DNA of 11,200 bases from an uncultured Lachnospiraceae bacterium. GTDB taxonomy: Bacteria > Bacillota > Clostridia > Lachnospirales > Lachnospiraceae. The notes under the pieces were generated by a model, which did not search any database, was not told the DNA's origin, and was given only the letters and a program-made list of their open reading frames with translations. Positions 1-7,044 of this stretch are shown piece by piece (position 1 is the stretch's first letter; the number at the start of each line of letters is the position of its first letter). Location of the stretch: the NCBI GenBank assembly GCA_902797705.1, contig CADBTX010000275.1:1-11200 (forward strand), written 5' to 3'. The translations under genes and the position numbers were made by a program.

Positions 1-85
1 CCTCGAAATTCCCTATCCTCTCTTCCGGAGGGGTATCCCTGTTGTTTTTCCTGCTGTATTCAAGAAAACCTGTATCTTTTCCCAT
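1..85 (-). CDS. gltD: Glutamate synthase (NADPH) small subunit, 5' fragment, cut by the window edge
   Basis: Only the first 28 codons are in the window; the gene continues past base 1. The minus-strand translation begins MGKDTGFLEYSR and continues with a PPEERIGNFE segment. This matches the typical start of GltD (M-G-K-x-T-G-F-L-E-Y, then P-x-E-E-R). The ATG at 83-85 is preceded by a good Shine-Dalgarno, AAGGA at 95-99, with 9 nt spacing. GltD is the FAD- and Fe-S-containing subunit that takes electrons from NAD(P)H and passes them to the large subunit, so its place directly downstream of gltB fits. The cysteine clusters and nucleotide-binding folds would lie outside the window and cannot be checked. 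Identification rests on this short N-terminus plus gene context, both of which agree. Confidence 0.9.
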   Translation of the reverse strand, partial: MGKDTGFLEYSRKNNRDTPPEERIGNFE

Positions 86-104
86 TGTCGGACTTCCTTT
101 TTTT

Positions 105-120
105 TGATGTTATGATGTTA
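105..120. repeat. Two perfect tandem copies of TGATGTTA
   Basis: The 8-bp unit TGATGTTA occurs twice head to tail, at 105-112 and 113-120. It lies between the left structured repeat and the gltD ribosome binding site. In transcript sense this is TAACATCA twice, followed by an A-rich run leading into the Shine-Dalgarno. It may simply be A/T-rich leader sequence; no function can be assigned. Confidence 0.5.
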
Positions 121-130
121 TTATCGTTTA

Positions 131-249
131 CCCCTCATCCGTCAGACCTGCGGTCTGACACCTTACCGATGGCAGCCGCACACAGTGCGGCTAAACGCCA
201 TTCAAAACGTGCCACCGGCACGTTTTGCCCCCTAAAAGGGGGGGAAGGC
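131..249. repeat. Structured palindromic repeat, long copy, between gltB and gltD
   Basis: This 119-bp element fills most of the 178-bp gap between gltB and gltD. On the plus strand it reads CCCCTCATCC, then a perfect 8-bp stem (GTCAGACC 141-148, loop TGC, GGTCTGAC 152-159). Next comes CCTT (161-164), whose partner AAGG is at 245-248. Inside that outer stem are three hairpins: AGCCGCA/TGCGGCT (174-180 with 186-192, extended by TGGC/GCCA at 170-173 and 197-200); a perfect 10-bp stem AAAACGTGCC/GGCACGTTTT (204-213 with 217-226); and CCCCC/GGGGG (228-232 with 238-242). A shorter relative lies at 6939-6992. The element resembles a dispersed palindromic repeat I recall from gut Firmicutes (ends CTCATCC... 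and ...GGGGAAGGC), but that is from memory and untested. In the gltB-gltD transcript it would form a multi-branched structure, possibly affecting mRNA stability or the GltB:GltD ratio (inference). Confidence 0.85.
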
Positions 250-263
250 ATATTGGGGGAGGC

Positions 264-3200
264 TTATGAAAGTTCCCTGAAAGCTTCCAACACCGCATGG
301 GCATGGTCTATGCCCTGCTCCTCAAAGCGGCTTATAAGTGTCAGCATCTTCTGATAATCGTTCGGAACTATCTTCTTGAAATCCGGAAGACAGGCCTCAA
401 AGTTCTCAAGTATCTCCCTTCCGAATTCCGATCCCGTTTCCTTTACATAATCAGTGATGATGTCCTTAAGCTCCGCAGCGTCATATTTTTCCGTAACCTC
501 CGTAAGCGACGCCATATCCTTATTCATCCTTAAATAAAGGGTATGCTCACGATCCAGCACATAGGCGATGCCGCCGCTCATTCCCGCGGCAAAATTCTTT
601 CCGGTCATACCGAGGATAACGGCCTTTCCCCCGGTCATATATTCCAGGCCGTGGTCTCCGCAGCCCTCTGCCACCGCAATGGCACCGGAATTCCTGACGC
701 AGAACCTTTCGCCTGCGATGCCTGCCACGTAGGCCTTACCGGCTGTGGCTCCGTAAAGGGCCACATTTCCTATGATGATATTTTCATGGGCCTTAAATCC
801 CGCGTCCCCGGGTGGGGTCACGATAAGCTTTCCGCCTGAAAGGCCCTTGCCAAATCCGTCATTGGCGTCTCCCGTAAGCCTTATGGTGACGCCCTTTGGA
901 AGAAAGGCTCCAAAGGACTGGCCGCCGCCGCCCCTCGCATTTACTGTGATGGTATCCTCGGGGAGCGTATTCTTATGATCCGCTGTGACACAGCCCCCCA
1001 GCAGGGTTCCGAAGCTTCGGTCCGTGCTGGACACCTCCACATCCACGTTTATTTTTGCCTTTTTATTTCCAAGCTTCCTGTATGCGGGAATGAGAACCCT
1101 GTGGTCCAGAGTCTTCTCAAGGGCAAAATCATAGCTCTCCTTTGGATCAAAATGGCTATTATCCATATGGGAATAAGCAGGATCCAGGATATTGCTGAGA
1201 TCCGCGCTGTCCGCGCATCTGGTGCCCGGAACCGTCCTCTTTTTCAGGCAGTCTGTCCTTCCCACCATTTCCTCAAGGGTCCGGAAACCAAGCTTACTCA
1301 TGATCTCCCTTAATTCCGCCGCGATAAAGCGGAAGAAATTGATAACGTATTCCGGTTTTCCCTTAAACCTCTTTCTTAATTCCTCATTCTGGGTGGCTAT
1401 GCCCACAGGGCAGGTATCCTTATTGCAGACCCGCATCATCATGCATCCCATGCAGACAAGGGGTGCGGTGGCAAAGCCGAATTCCTCGGCCCCGAGAAGT
1501 GCCGCTACTGCCACATCCCTGCCGGTCATAAGCTTGCCGTCTGTTTCCAGTACCACTCTGCTTCTCAAACCATTATCCAGAAGAGACTGATGCGCTTCGG
1601 AAAGCCCCAGTTCCCAGGGGAGCCCCGCGTGATGAATGGAGGAAGATGGAGCTGCCCCGGTACCGCCGTCGAAGCCGGAGATCAGTATGGCTCCCGCTCC
1701 GGCTTTGGCCACTCCGGATGCTATGGTGCCTACACCTGCTTCCGAAACCAGCTTCACTGATATCCTGGCTCTTTCATTGGCGTTCTTCAGGTCATAGATC
1801 AATTGTGAAAGGTCTTCTATTGAGTAGATATCGTGATGGGGCGGAGGGGATATCAGGGATACCCCCGGAGTTGAAAAACGTATGTCCGCCACGTGGGGGT
1901 AGACCTTTTTCCCGGGCAGGTGTCCGCCTTCTCCGGGTTTCGCCCCCTGGGCCATCTTTATCTGTATCTCTTTTGCGCTCTGTAGATATTCGCTGGTAAC
2001 GCCGAATCTTCCGGACGCCACCTGCTTCACCGCGCTGTTTTTATCCGTGTTGAACCGGAGCGGATCCTCTCCGCCCTCGCCGGTATTGGATCTGCCGCCG
2101 ATCTTATTCATGGCTGCGGCAAGGGTTTCATGGGCCTCTTTGGAAAGAGACCCAAAGGACATGGCGCCGGTCTGGAACCGTTTCATTATCTCCTCTTCCG
2201 GCTCCACTTCCTCAAGGGGCACAGGCTCGTTTACAGGCTCAAAGGCCATGAGGGCACGGAGGGTATGGGGCTTTGTCTCATCATCCACCAAACGGGAGTA
2301 CTCCTTAAATCTCCCGTAATCATTTTCCCGGACGGCCCTCTGAAGAGTGACGATGGTCTTCGGACTGTACATATGGTCCTCCATCTCATCTCCGCTCCTG
2401 GCACTGTGGAATCCAAAGGAATCAAGGGTGGTGTCCGTTGCGAGTCCCAGAGGATCGAAGGCCCTGTCGTGACGGAGCTCCACATCCTCACCTATCTCCT
2501 TTATCCCTATGCCCCCCACACGGCTGGTTATGCCGGTGAAATATCTGTCCACCACCTCCTTCGAAAGACCGATGGCCTCGAAGATCCTGGCGGACTGATA
2601 GGACTGAAGGGTGGAGATGCCCATTTTGGCCGCGATCTTTACAACGCCGCTCAGAACCGCGCTGTTATAATCTGCAATGGCCGTGTGATAATCCTTATCA
2701 AGTATTCCCCTGTCTATCATTTCCGCAATACATTCATGGGCGAGATAGGGATGCACCGCCCTGGCTCCGAAACCGAGGAGCGTGGCTATCTGATGCACGT
2801 CTCTGGGCTCTCCGCTTTCCAGGATCAGGGAAACCGCAGTCCTTCTCTTTGTACGGACAAGGTGCTGCTCAACGGAGGACACCGCGAGAAGAGCCGGAAT
2901 GGGCATATGATTCTCATCCACTCCTCTGTCCGAGAGGATTATGATATTGGCCCCCTCGGAGACGGATCTGTCTACGGAGACATTCAGCTGTTCCAGCGCC
3001 CTTTCCACAGAGGTATTCTTGTAATAGAGCATGGAGACCTTCTCGGCTCTGAAACCCGGCTCGTTAAGGGCACCGATCTTTATAAGATCCACTCCCGTAA
3101 GGATCGGGTTATTTACCTCCAGCACGCGGCAGTTCCCGCTTTTTGCCTCCAGAAGATTGCCATCTGATCCTATGTACACTGTGGTGTCCGTCACTATCTT

Positions 3201-4760
3201 CTCCCTCAGGGAATCTATGGGAGGATTGGTGACCTGGGCAAAAAGCTGTTTGAAATAGCAGTACAAAAGCTGGTGATGTCCGGACAGCATGGCAAGGGGT
3301 ATGTCGTTTCCCATGGATACTATGGGTTCCGAGCCGTTTGCCGCCATGGGCATTATCTGCTTCTTTACATCCTCATAGGTGTAGCCGAAGACCTTATAGA
3401 GCTTGTCCCGCATTTCCTGGGAATGGGTCCGGATCTTCCTGTTTGGTATACTTAATTTATCAAGATGGAGGAGATTCCGATCCAGCCACTCTCCGTAGGG
3501 ACAGGCCCCGGAATATCTGTCCTTGCACTCCTTATCAGTTATGATCTGACCCTTCTTCGTATCGATAAGGAGCATGTGTCCGGGGGAAAGCCTGGACTTC
3601 TTCAATATGTCCTTTTCGGGGATGTCCAGCACTCCCACCTCGGAGGAAAGGATGAGCCTGTTATCCCTTGTCACATAATATCTGGAAGGCCTGAGCCCGT
3701 TCCTGTCAAGAGTTGCTCCGAAGATCTCGCCGTCCGTAAAGAGCACTGCGGCAGGCCCGTCCCAGGGCTCCATCATTGTGGCGTAATAGTGATAGAAATC
3801 CTTCCTCTTCTGATCCATGAATTCATTATGCTTCCAAGGCTCCGGAATGGTGATCATCATGGCAAGGGGAAGGGGGATCCCATTCATATACAGGAATTCC
3901 AGAGTGTTATCCAGCATGGCGGAATCCGAGCCGGAGGCCGCGATAACGGGATAGACCTTTGTCAGGTCCTCATGCATTTCCCCGGAAGACATGGTCTCCT
4001 CCCTGGCCAGCATCCTGTCGCTGTTTCCACGGATGGTATTTATCTCTCCGTTATGGGCTATCATCCTGTATGGATGGGCCCGCTGCCAGGAGGGAGTGGT
4101 ATTCGTGGAAAAACGGCTGTGCACCATGGCGATGGCAGTCTTATAGTCGGGAGAAAGGAGGTCGGCATAAAACTTCCTCAGCTGTCCCACCAGGAACATT
4201 CCCTTGTACACTATGGTCCTGGAGGAAAAGGAGCAGATATAGCTGTCCTCCGACGACTTTTCGTACTCCCTCCTAAGGCAGTAGAGTTTCCTTTCAAAGC
4301 TTATGCCTCTTTCGGTATCCTCGGGTCTTTCCACGAAGCACTGGCATATATGGGGCATGCACTCCCGTGCCCTTTCCCCAAGGATACCTGGATCTGTTTC
4401 CACATCCCTCCAGCCTAAGACCTTCATGCCCTCCTTGGCGGCGATGACTTCCAGCATCCTCTTTGCAAACATCCGCTTCATTGGATTCTGCGGCAGGAAG
4501 AACATTCCTATTCCGTAATCCCCTGCTTCCTTTAAGCTTATTCCGCTTATTTTTGCTGCCTTCAGGAAAAAGTCATGGCAGATCTGTATAAGGATCCCGA
4601 CTCCGTCTCCCACCTTCCCGGAGGCGTCCTTCCCGGCCCTGTGCTCCAGCTTCTCCACAATTGAGAGAGCATCGCTTAATATCCGGTTTTCAGCTTTTCC
4701 GTTTATATTTACTACTGCGCCTATGCCGCAGGCATCATGCTCGTTTTTCCATGTATCCAT
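264..4760 (-). CDS. gltB: Glutamate synthase (GOGAT), large (alpha) subunit
   Basis: GltB converts glutamine plus 2-oxoglutarate into two glutamates, with electrons supplied by GltD. The 1498-residue length is normal for a bacterial large subunit, and all four domains are present. The class II glutaminase domain starts at Cys11 in HDACGIG, which would become the N-terminal nucleophile after removal of only ten residues. It includes RFSTNT and HNGEINT near 215-240 and runs to about 430. A central domain follows (about 470-760), then the FMN-binding synthase domain (about 800-1200) with GGRSNTGEGGED near 888. The 3Fe-4S ligands are Cys1106, Cys1112 and Cys1117 in the C-x5-C-x4-C pattern ending CPVGIATQ. 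The C-terminal GXGXG beta-helix begins near GGGGQSFGAF at about 1276. The ATG follows an AAGGA Shine-Dalgarno (4771-4775) with 10 nt spacing, 27 bp after the glnN stop, so the two genes are almost certainly co-transcribed. gltD follows after a 178-bp gap. No frameshift or missing key residue was seen. Confidence 0.98.
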   Translation of the reverse strand: MDTWKNEHDACGIGAVVNINGKAENRILSDALSIVEKLEHRAGKDASGKVGDGVGILIQICHDFFLKAAKISGISLKEAGDYGIGMFFLPQNPMKRMFAKRMLEVIAAKEGMKVLGWRDVETDPGILGERARECMPHICQCFVERPEDTERGISFERKLYCLRREYEKSSEDSYICSFSSRTIVYKGMFLVGQLRKFYADLLSPDYKTAIAMVHSRFSTNTTPSWQRAHPYRMIAHNGEINTIRGNSDRMLAREETMSSGEMHEDLTKVYPVIAASGSDSAMLDNTLEFLYMNGIPLPLAMMITIPEPWKHNEFMDQKRKDFYHYYATMMEPWDGPAAVLFTDGEIFGATLDRNGLRPSRYYVTRDNRLILSSEVGVLDIPEKDILKKSRLSPGHMLLIDTKKGQIITDKECKDRYSGACPYGEWLDRNLLHLDKLSIPNRKIRTHSQEMRDKLYKVFGYTYEDVKKQIMPMAANGSEPIVSMGNDIPLAMLSGHHQLLYCYFKQLFAQVTNPPIDSLREKIVTDTTVYIGSDGNLLEAKSGNCRVLEVNNPILTGVDLIKIGALNEPGFRAEKVSMLYYKNTSVERALEQLNVSVDRSVSEGANIIILSDRGVDENHMPIPALLAVSSVEQHLVRTKRRTAVSLILESGEPRDVHQIATLLGFGARAVHPYLAHECIAEMIDRGILDKDYHTAIADYNSAVLSGVVKIAAKMGISTLQSYQSARIFEAIGLSKEVVDRYFTGITSRVGGIGIKEIGEDVELRHDRAFDPLGLATDTTLDSFGFHSARSGDEMEDHMYSPKTIVTLQRAVRENDYGRFKEYSRLVDDETKPHTLRALMAFEPVNEPVPLEEVEPEEEIMKRFQTGAMSFGSLSKEAHETLAAAMNKIGGRSNTGEGGEDPLRFNTDKNSAVKQVASGRFGVTSEYLQSAKEIQIKMAQGAKPGEGGHLPGKKVYPHVADIRFSTPGVSLISPPPHHDIYSIEDLSQLIYDLKNANERARISVKLVSEAGVGTIASGVAKAGAGAILISGFDGGTGAAPSSSIHHAGLPWELGLSEAHQSLLDNGLRSRVVLETDGKLMTGRDVAVAALLGAEEFGFATAPLVCMGCMMMRVCNKDTCPVGIATQNEELRKRFKGKPEYVINFFRFIAAELREIMSKLGFRTLEEMVGRTDCLKKRTVPGTRCADSADLSNILDPAYSHMDNSHFDPKESYDFALEKTLDHRVLIPAYRKLGNKKAKINVDVEVSSTDRSFGTLLGGCVTADHKNTLPEDTITVNARGGGGQSFGAFLPKGVTIRLTGDANDGFGKGLSGGKLIVTPPGDAGFKAHENIIIGNVALYGATAGKAYVAGIAGERFCVRNSGAIAVAEGCGDHGLEYMTGGKAVILGMTGKNFAAGMSGGIAYVLDREHTLYLRMNKDMASLTEVTEKYDAAELKDIITDYVKETGSEFGREILENFEACLPDFKKIVPNDYQKMLTLISRFEEQGIDHAHAVLEAFRELS

Positions 4761-4787
4761 ATCTTCAATGTCCTTGTCGAAATATGA

Positions 4788-6899
4788 TCAGCGAAGAGAG
4801 AACAGCATCTGACCGTAGGTTGGATAGCTTAAATACTTTTCGGGTATCATGGCTTCCGCCTTATCCGCAGGTTTCCTTAGTTCCTCCATGTCCTTAAGCA
4901 CGGTCTCCTGATAGAATCTGGCCTGCTCTAAGGGTCTGTCCTCCATCTTCTCTGCGGCAGCCGTATCCAAAGTCAGCTTTTCAAGGGCATCGCTCATCTC
5001 CTTTGAAGCCGAATCCAGTGTCTTAAGTACCGAGGTCTCCAGCGCACATTCCGCTCCGGGAAGCACCTCTTTCTTCTGTATCACTTCCTTAGTCAGATCC
5101 TTTTCGTAGGCGATAATGCCATCCGTCAGATCCTTCCTTACCATTTCATGCATGGTCAGGGCTTCGATATGTATGGACTTGGAGTAATTCTCAAGCAGTA
5201 TCTCGTAACGGGATTTCAGCTCCTCCTCCGTAAAGATGCTGTGCTTTGTAAAAAGCTTTACGGAGCTCTCCGAGATCCAGTAGGGCATTGCATCGGGAAG
5301 GGACTTAAGGTTCAGAAGACCTCTCTTTTCCGCCTCCTGTACCCATTCCTCGGTATAACCGTTTCCGTTAAAGAGAACCCTCTTATGGGCTTTCAGCATC
5401 TCCCTCAATACTTCCTGCAGCTTTTTCTCCAGTTCTTCACCCTGAACTCCGGATATCATTTCATAGATCTTCGATAACTCCTCTGCCACTGCCGTATTCA
5501 AAACGATATTTGCATTGGCAACTGATACGGAGGAACCTGGCATACGGAACTCGAACTTGTTTCCGGTGAAGGCGAAGGGTGAGGTCCTGTTCCTGTCGGT
5601 ATTGTCCTTTGTGATATGGGGCAGTACCTTTGCTCCCATTCCCATCTGTACCTTGCCCTGACCCTCATAGGCAGATCCCTCTTCAAGGGCCTTAAGCACC
5701 TCTGACAGCTCGTCACCCACAAAGATGGAGATGATGGCAGGAGGGGCCTCGTTTCCGCCCAGCCTGTGGTCATTTCCCGCCGAAGCCACAGAGAGCCTGA
5801 GAAGGGGCGCGTATTCATCCACCGCCGCAATGACCGCCACAAGGAATACCTGGAAGGGCAGGTTTTCACCGGGATGCTTTCCGGGATCCAGCAGGTTGAG
5901 GCCGGTATCCGTGCAGACAGACCAGTTATTATGCTTTCCGGAACCGTTTATCCCTTCAAAGGGCTTTTCGTGAAGCAGGCAGGCGTAGTTATGCTTGTCC
6001 GCCACCTTCTTCATGACCTCCATGGTAAGCTGGTTATGGTCTACAGCCACATTTGCGGTCTCAAATACCGGTGCCAGCTCATGCTGCGAGGGAGCCACCT
6101 CGTTATGCTTGGTCTTTACGGGGATCCCCAGTTTCCAGAGCTCCTCGTCCAGATCGTGCATATACATGGATACCTTGGGCTTTATTACTCCGAAATAATG
6201 ATCCTCCATTTCCTGACCCTTGGAGGGACTGGCTCCGATAAGGGTCCTTCCGGTAAAGAGGAGATCCTTTCTCTGCTTGTAGTAATCCTTATTGATAAGG
6301 AAATACTCCTGCTCGGAACCTATGGTGGTATTCACCCTGTTCACTCCGCTGACTCCGAGAAGCCCCAGTATCCTTACCGCCTCGTTTGAAAGCGCTTCCA
6401 TGGACCTGAGCAGGGGAGTCTTCTTGTCAAGGGCTTCTCCGCCGTATGAACAGAAGGCTGTCGGAATGTAAAGGGAGCCGTCCTTTATGAAGGCGGGAGA
6501 AGAGGGATCCCAGGCCGTATAACCCCTGGCTTCAAAGGTGGCCCTTAATCCGCCTGAGGGAAAGCTGGAGGCATCGGGCTCGCCCTTTACCAGCTCCTTC
6601 CCCGAAAACTCCATTATCACCGTACCGTCTCCCTGCGGTGAGATAAAGCTGTCATGCTTCTCTGCCGTAAGGCCCGTCATTGGCTGGAACCAGTGGGTAA
6701 AGTGGGTTGCGCCGTTTTCTATGGCCCATTCCTTCATGACCGCTGCCACGCAGTTCGCCACATCCAGTTCCAGATGTGTGCCCCTTTCAATGGTCTTATG
6801 TACTGCCCGGTATATGTCCTTAGGCAGTCTTTCCTTCATTATCCTGTCACTGAATACCAGACATCCGAATTCTTCGGTTAATTTTGCCGCTTCCATCAT
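4788..6899 (-). CDS. glnN: Glutamine synthetase type III
   Basis: This enzyme joins ammonia to glutamate using ATP, the first step of the GS-GOGAT route. The length of 703 residues is typical of GSIII and far longer than GSI (about 450). Signatures seen include FEARGYTAWDPSSPAF near 125-140, the metal- and glutamate-binding GSEQEYF around Glu196 and Glu198, the GSIII-specific block NEVAPSQHE at 266-274, the ATP-site motif KPFEGINGSGKH at 312-323, GGNEAPPAI near 380, and RNRTSPFAFTGNKFEFR from Arg436. Two ATGs are adjacent (6897-6899 and 6894-6896). The first is chosen because AAAGGAG (6907-6913) is spaced 7 nt from it and 10 nt from the second. The gene sits 27 bp upstream of gltB, so ammonia capture and glutamate formation are transcriptionally linked. 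GSIII enzymes are generally dodecameric and cytosolic (family knowledge). No clear promoter lies between the asnB terminator and this start, and a structured repeat occupies most of that leader. Confidence 0.98.
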   Translation of the reverse strand: MMEAAKLTEEFGCLVFSDRIMKERLPKDIYRAVHKTIERGTHLELDVANCVAAVMKEWAIENGATHFTHWFQPMTGLTAEKHDSFISPQGDGTVIMEFSGKELVKGEPDASSFPSGGLRATFEARGYTAWDPSSPAFIKDGSLYIPTAFCSYGGEALDKKTPLLRSMEALSNEAVRILGLLGVSGVNRVNTTIGSEQEYFLINKDYYKQRKDLLFTGRTLIGASPSKGQEMEDHYFGVIKPKVSMYMHDLDEELWKLGIPVKTKHNEVAPSQHELAPVFETANVAVDHNQLTMEVMKKVADKHNYACLLHEKPFEGINGSGKHNNWSVCTDTGLNLLDPGKHPGENLPFQVFLVAVIAAVDEYAPLLRLSVASAGNDHRLGGNEAPPAIISIFVGDELSEVLKALEEGSAYEGQGKVQMGMGAKVLPHITKDNTDRNRTSPFAFTGNKFEFRMPGSSVSVANANIVLNTAVAEELSKIYEMISGVQGEELEKKLQEVLREMLKAHKRVLFNGNGYTEEWVQEAEKRGLLNLKSLPDAMPYWISESSVKLFTKHSIFTEEELKSRYEILLENYSKSIHIEALTMHEMVRKDLTDGIIAYEKDLTKEVIQKKEVLPGAECALETSVLKTLDSASKEMSDALEKLTLDTAAAEKMEDRPLEQARFYQETVLKDMEELRKPADKAEAMIPEKYLSYPTYGQMLFSLR

Positions 6900-6906
6900 A
6901 ATTTTT

Positions 6907-6913
6907 CTCCTTT
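6907..6913 (-). promoter_or_regulatory. Ribosome binding site of glnN
   Basis: The minus strand reads AAAGGAG here, 7 nt before the first of two adjacent ATG codons. The spacing favours the first ATG (6897-6899) over the second, and so decides the glnN start. Confidence 0.8.
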
Positions 6914-6938
6914 CATCGCTCTGCCTTTAATTGCTTAT

Positions 6939-6992
6939 CCCTCATCAGTCAGCCCTATGGGCTGACAGCTTCCCCCATAGAAAGGAGGAAGC
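6939..6992. repeat. Structured palindromic repeat, short copy, in the glnN leader
   Basis: This 54-bp element reads CCCTCATCA on the plus strand, then a perfect 8-bp stem (GTCAGCCC 6948-6955, loop TAT, GGGCTGAC 6959-6966). A second stem pairs GCTTCC (6968-6973) with GGAAGC (6987-6992). It has the same layout and orientation as the element at 131-249 but lacks that copy's inner module of about 63 nt. Two paired positions differ between the copies with pairing kept: C6953-G6961 here against A146-T154 there, and G6968-C6992 here against C161-G248 there. It directly abuts the asnB terminator on one side and ends 39 nt before the glnN start on the other. Confidence 0.8.
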
Positions 6993-7027
6993 AAAAGGCG
7001 TCTCAGGGTTTCCCCCGGGACGCCTTT
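6993..7027 (-). terminator. Intrinsic terminator downstream of asnB
   Basis: A 9-bp stem pairs AAAGGCGTC (6994-7002) with GACGCCTTT (7019-7027) across a loop rich in G and C. On the minus strand the stem ends in a run of four T residues (6993-6996). It starts 17 nt after the asnB stop codon, the usual place for a terminator. The T run is short and is followed at once by the palindromic repeat, so read-through into glnN is possible. The stem could also work weakly in the other direction. Confidence 0.7.
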
Positions 7028-7044
7028 GTCTCCGTAAAAGTATT

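Noticed and set aside
131..249. CRISPR repeats or a simple rho-independent terminator after gltB
   Set aside because: There are no regularly spaced identical repeats. On the minus strand the stems are not followed by a T run, so a standard terminator is not supported.
85..354. An 89-codon open frame on the plus strand across the left repeat
   Set aside because: It runs through palindromic non-coding sequence and then antisense into gltB, and it has no credible protein features.
2130..3167. A 345-codon open frame on the plus strand
   Set aside because: It lies wholly antisense to the central and synthase domains of gltB, shows no recognisable domain, and its length is explained by the base composition of the opposite gene.
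3465..4418. A 317-codon open frame on the plus strand
   Set aside because: It is antisense to the glutaminase domain of gltB, which is intact and strongly conserved. The translation shows no family motif.
6939..7027. Possible ANTAR-type tandem hairpins controlling glnN
   Set aside because: ANTAR targets are paired hairpins with six-base loops carrying A at position 1 and G at position 4. The stems here have a three-base loop or a long G/C-rich loop, so they do not fit.
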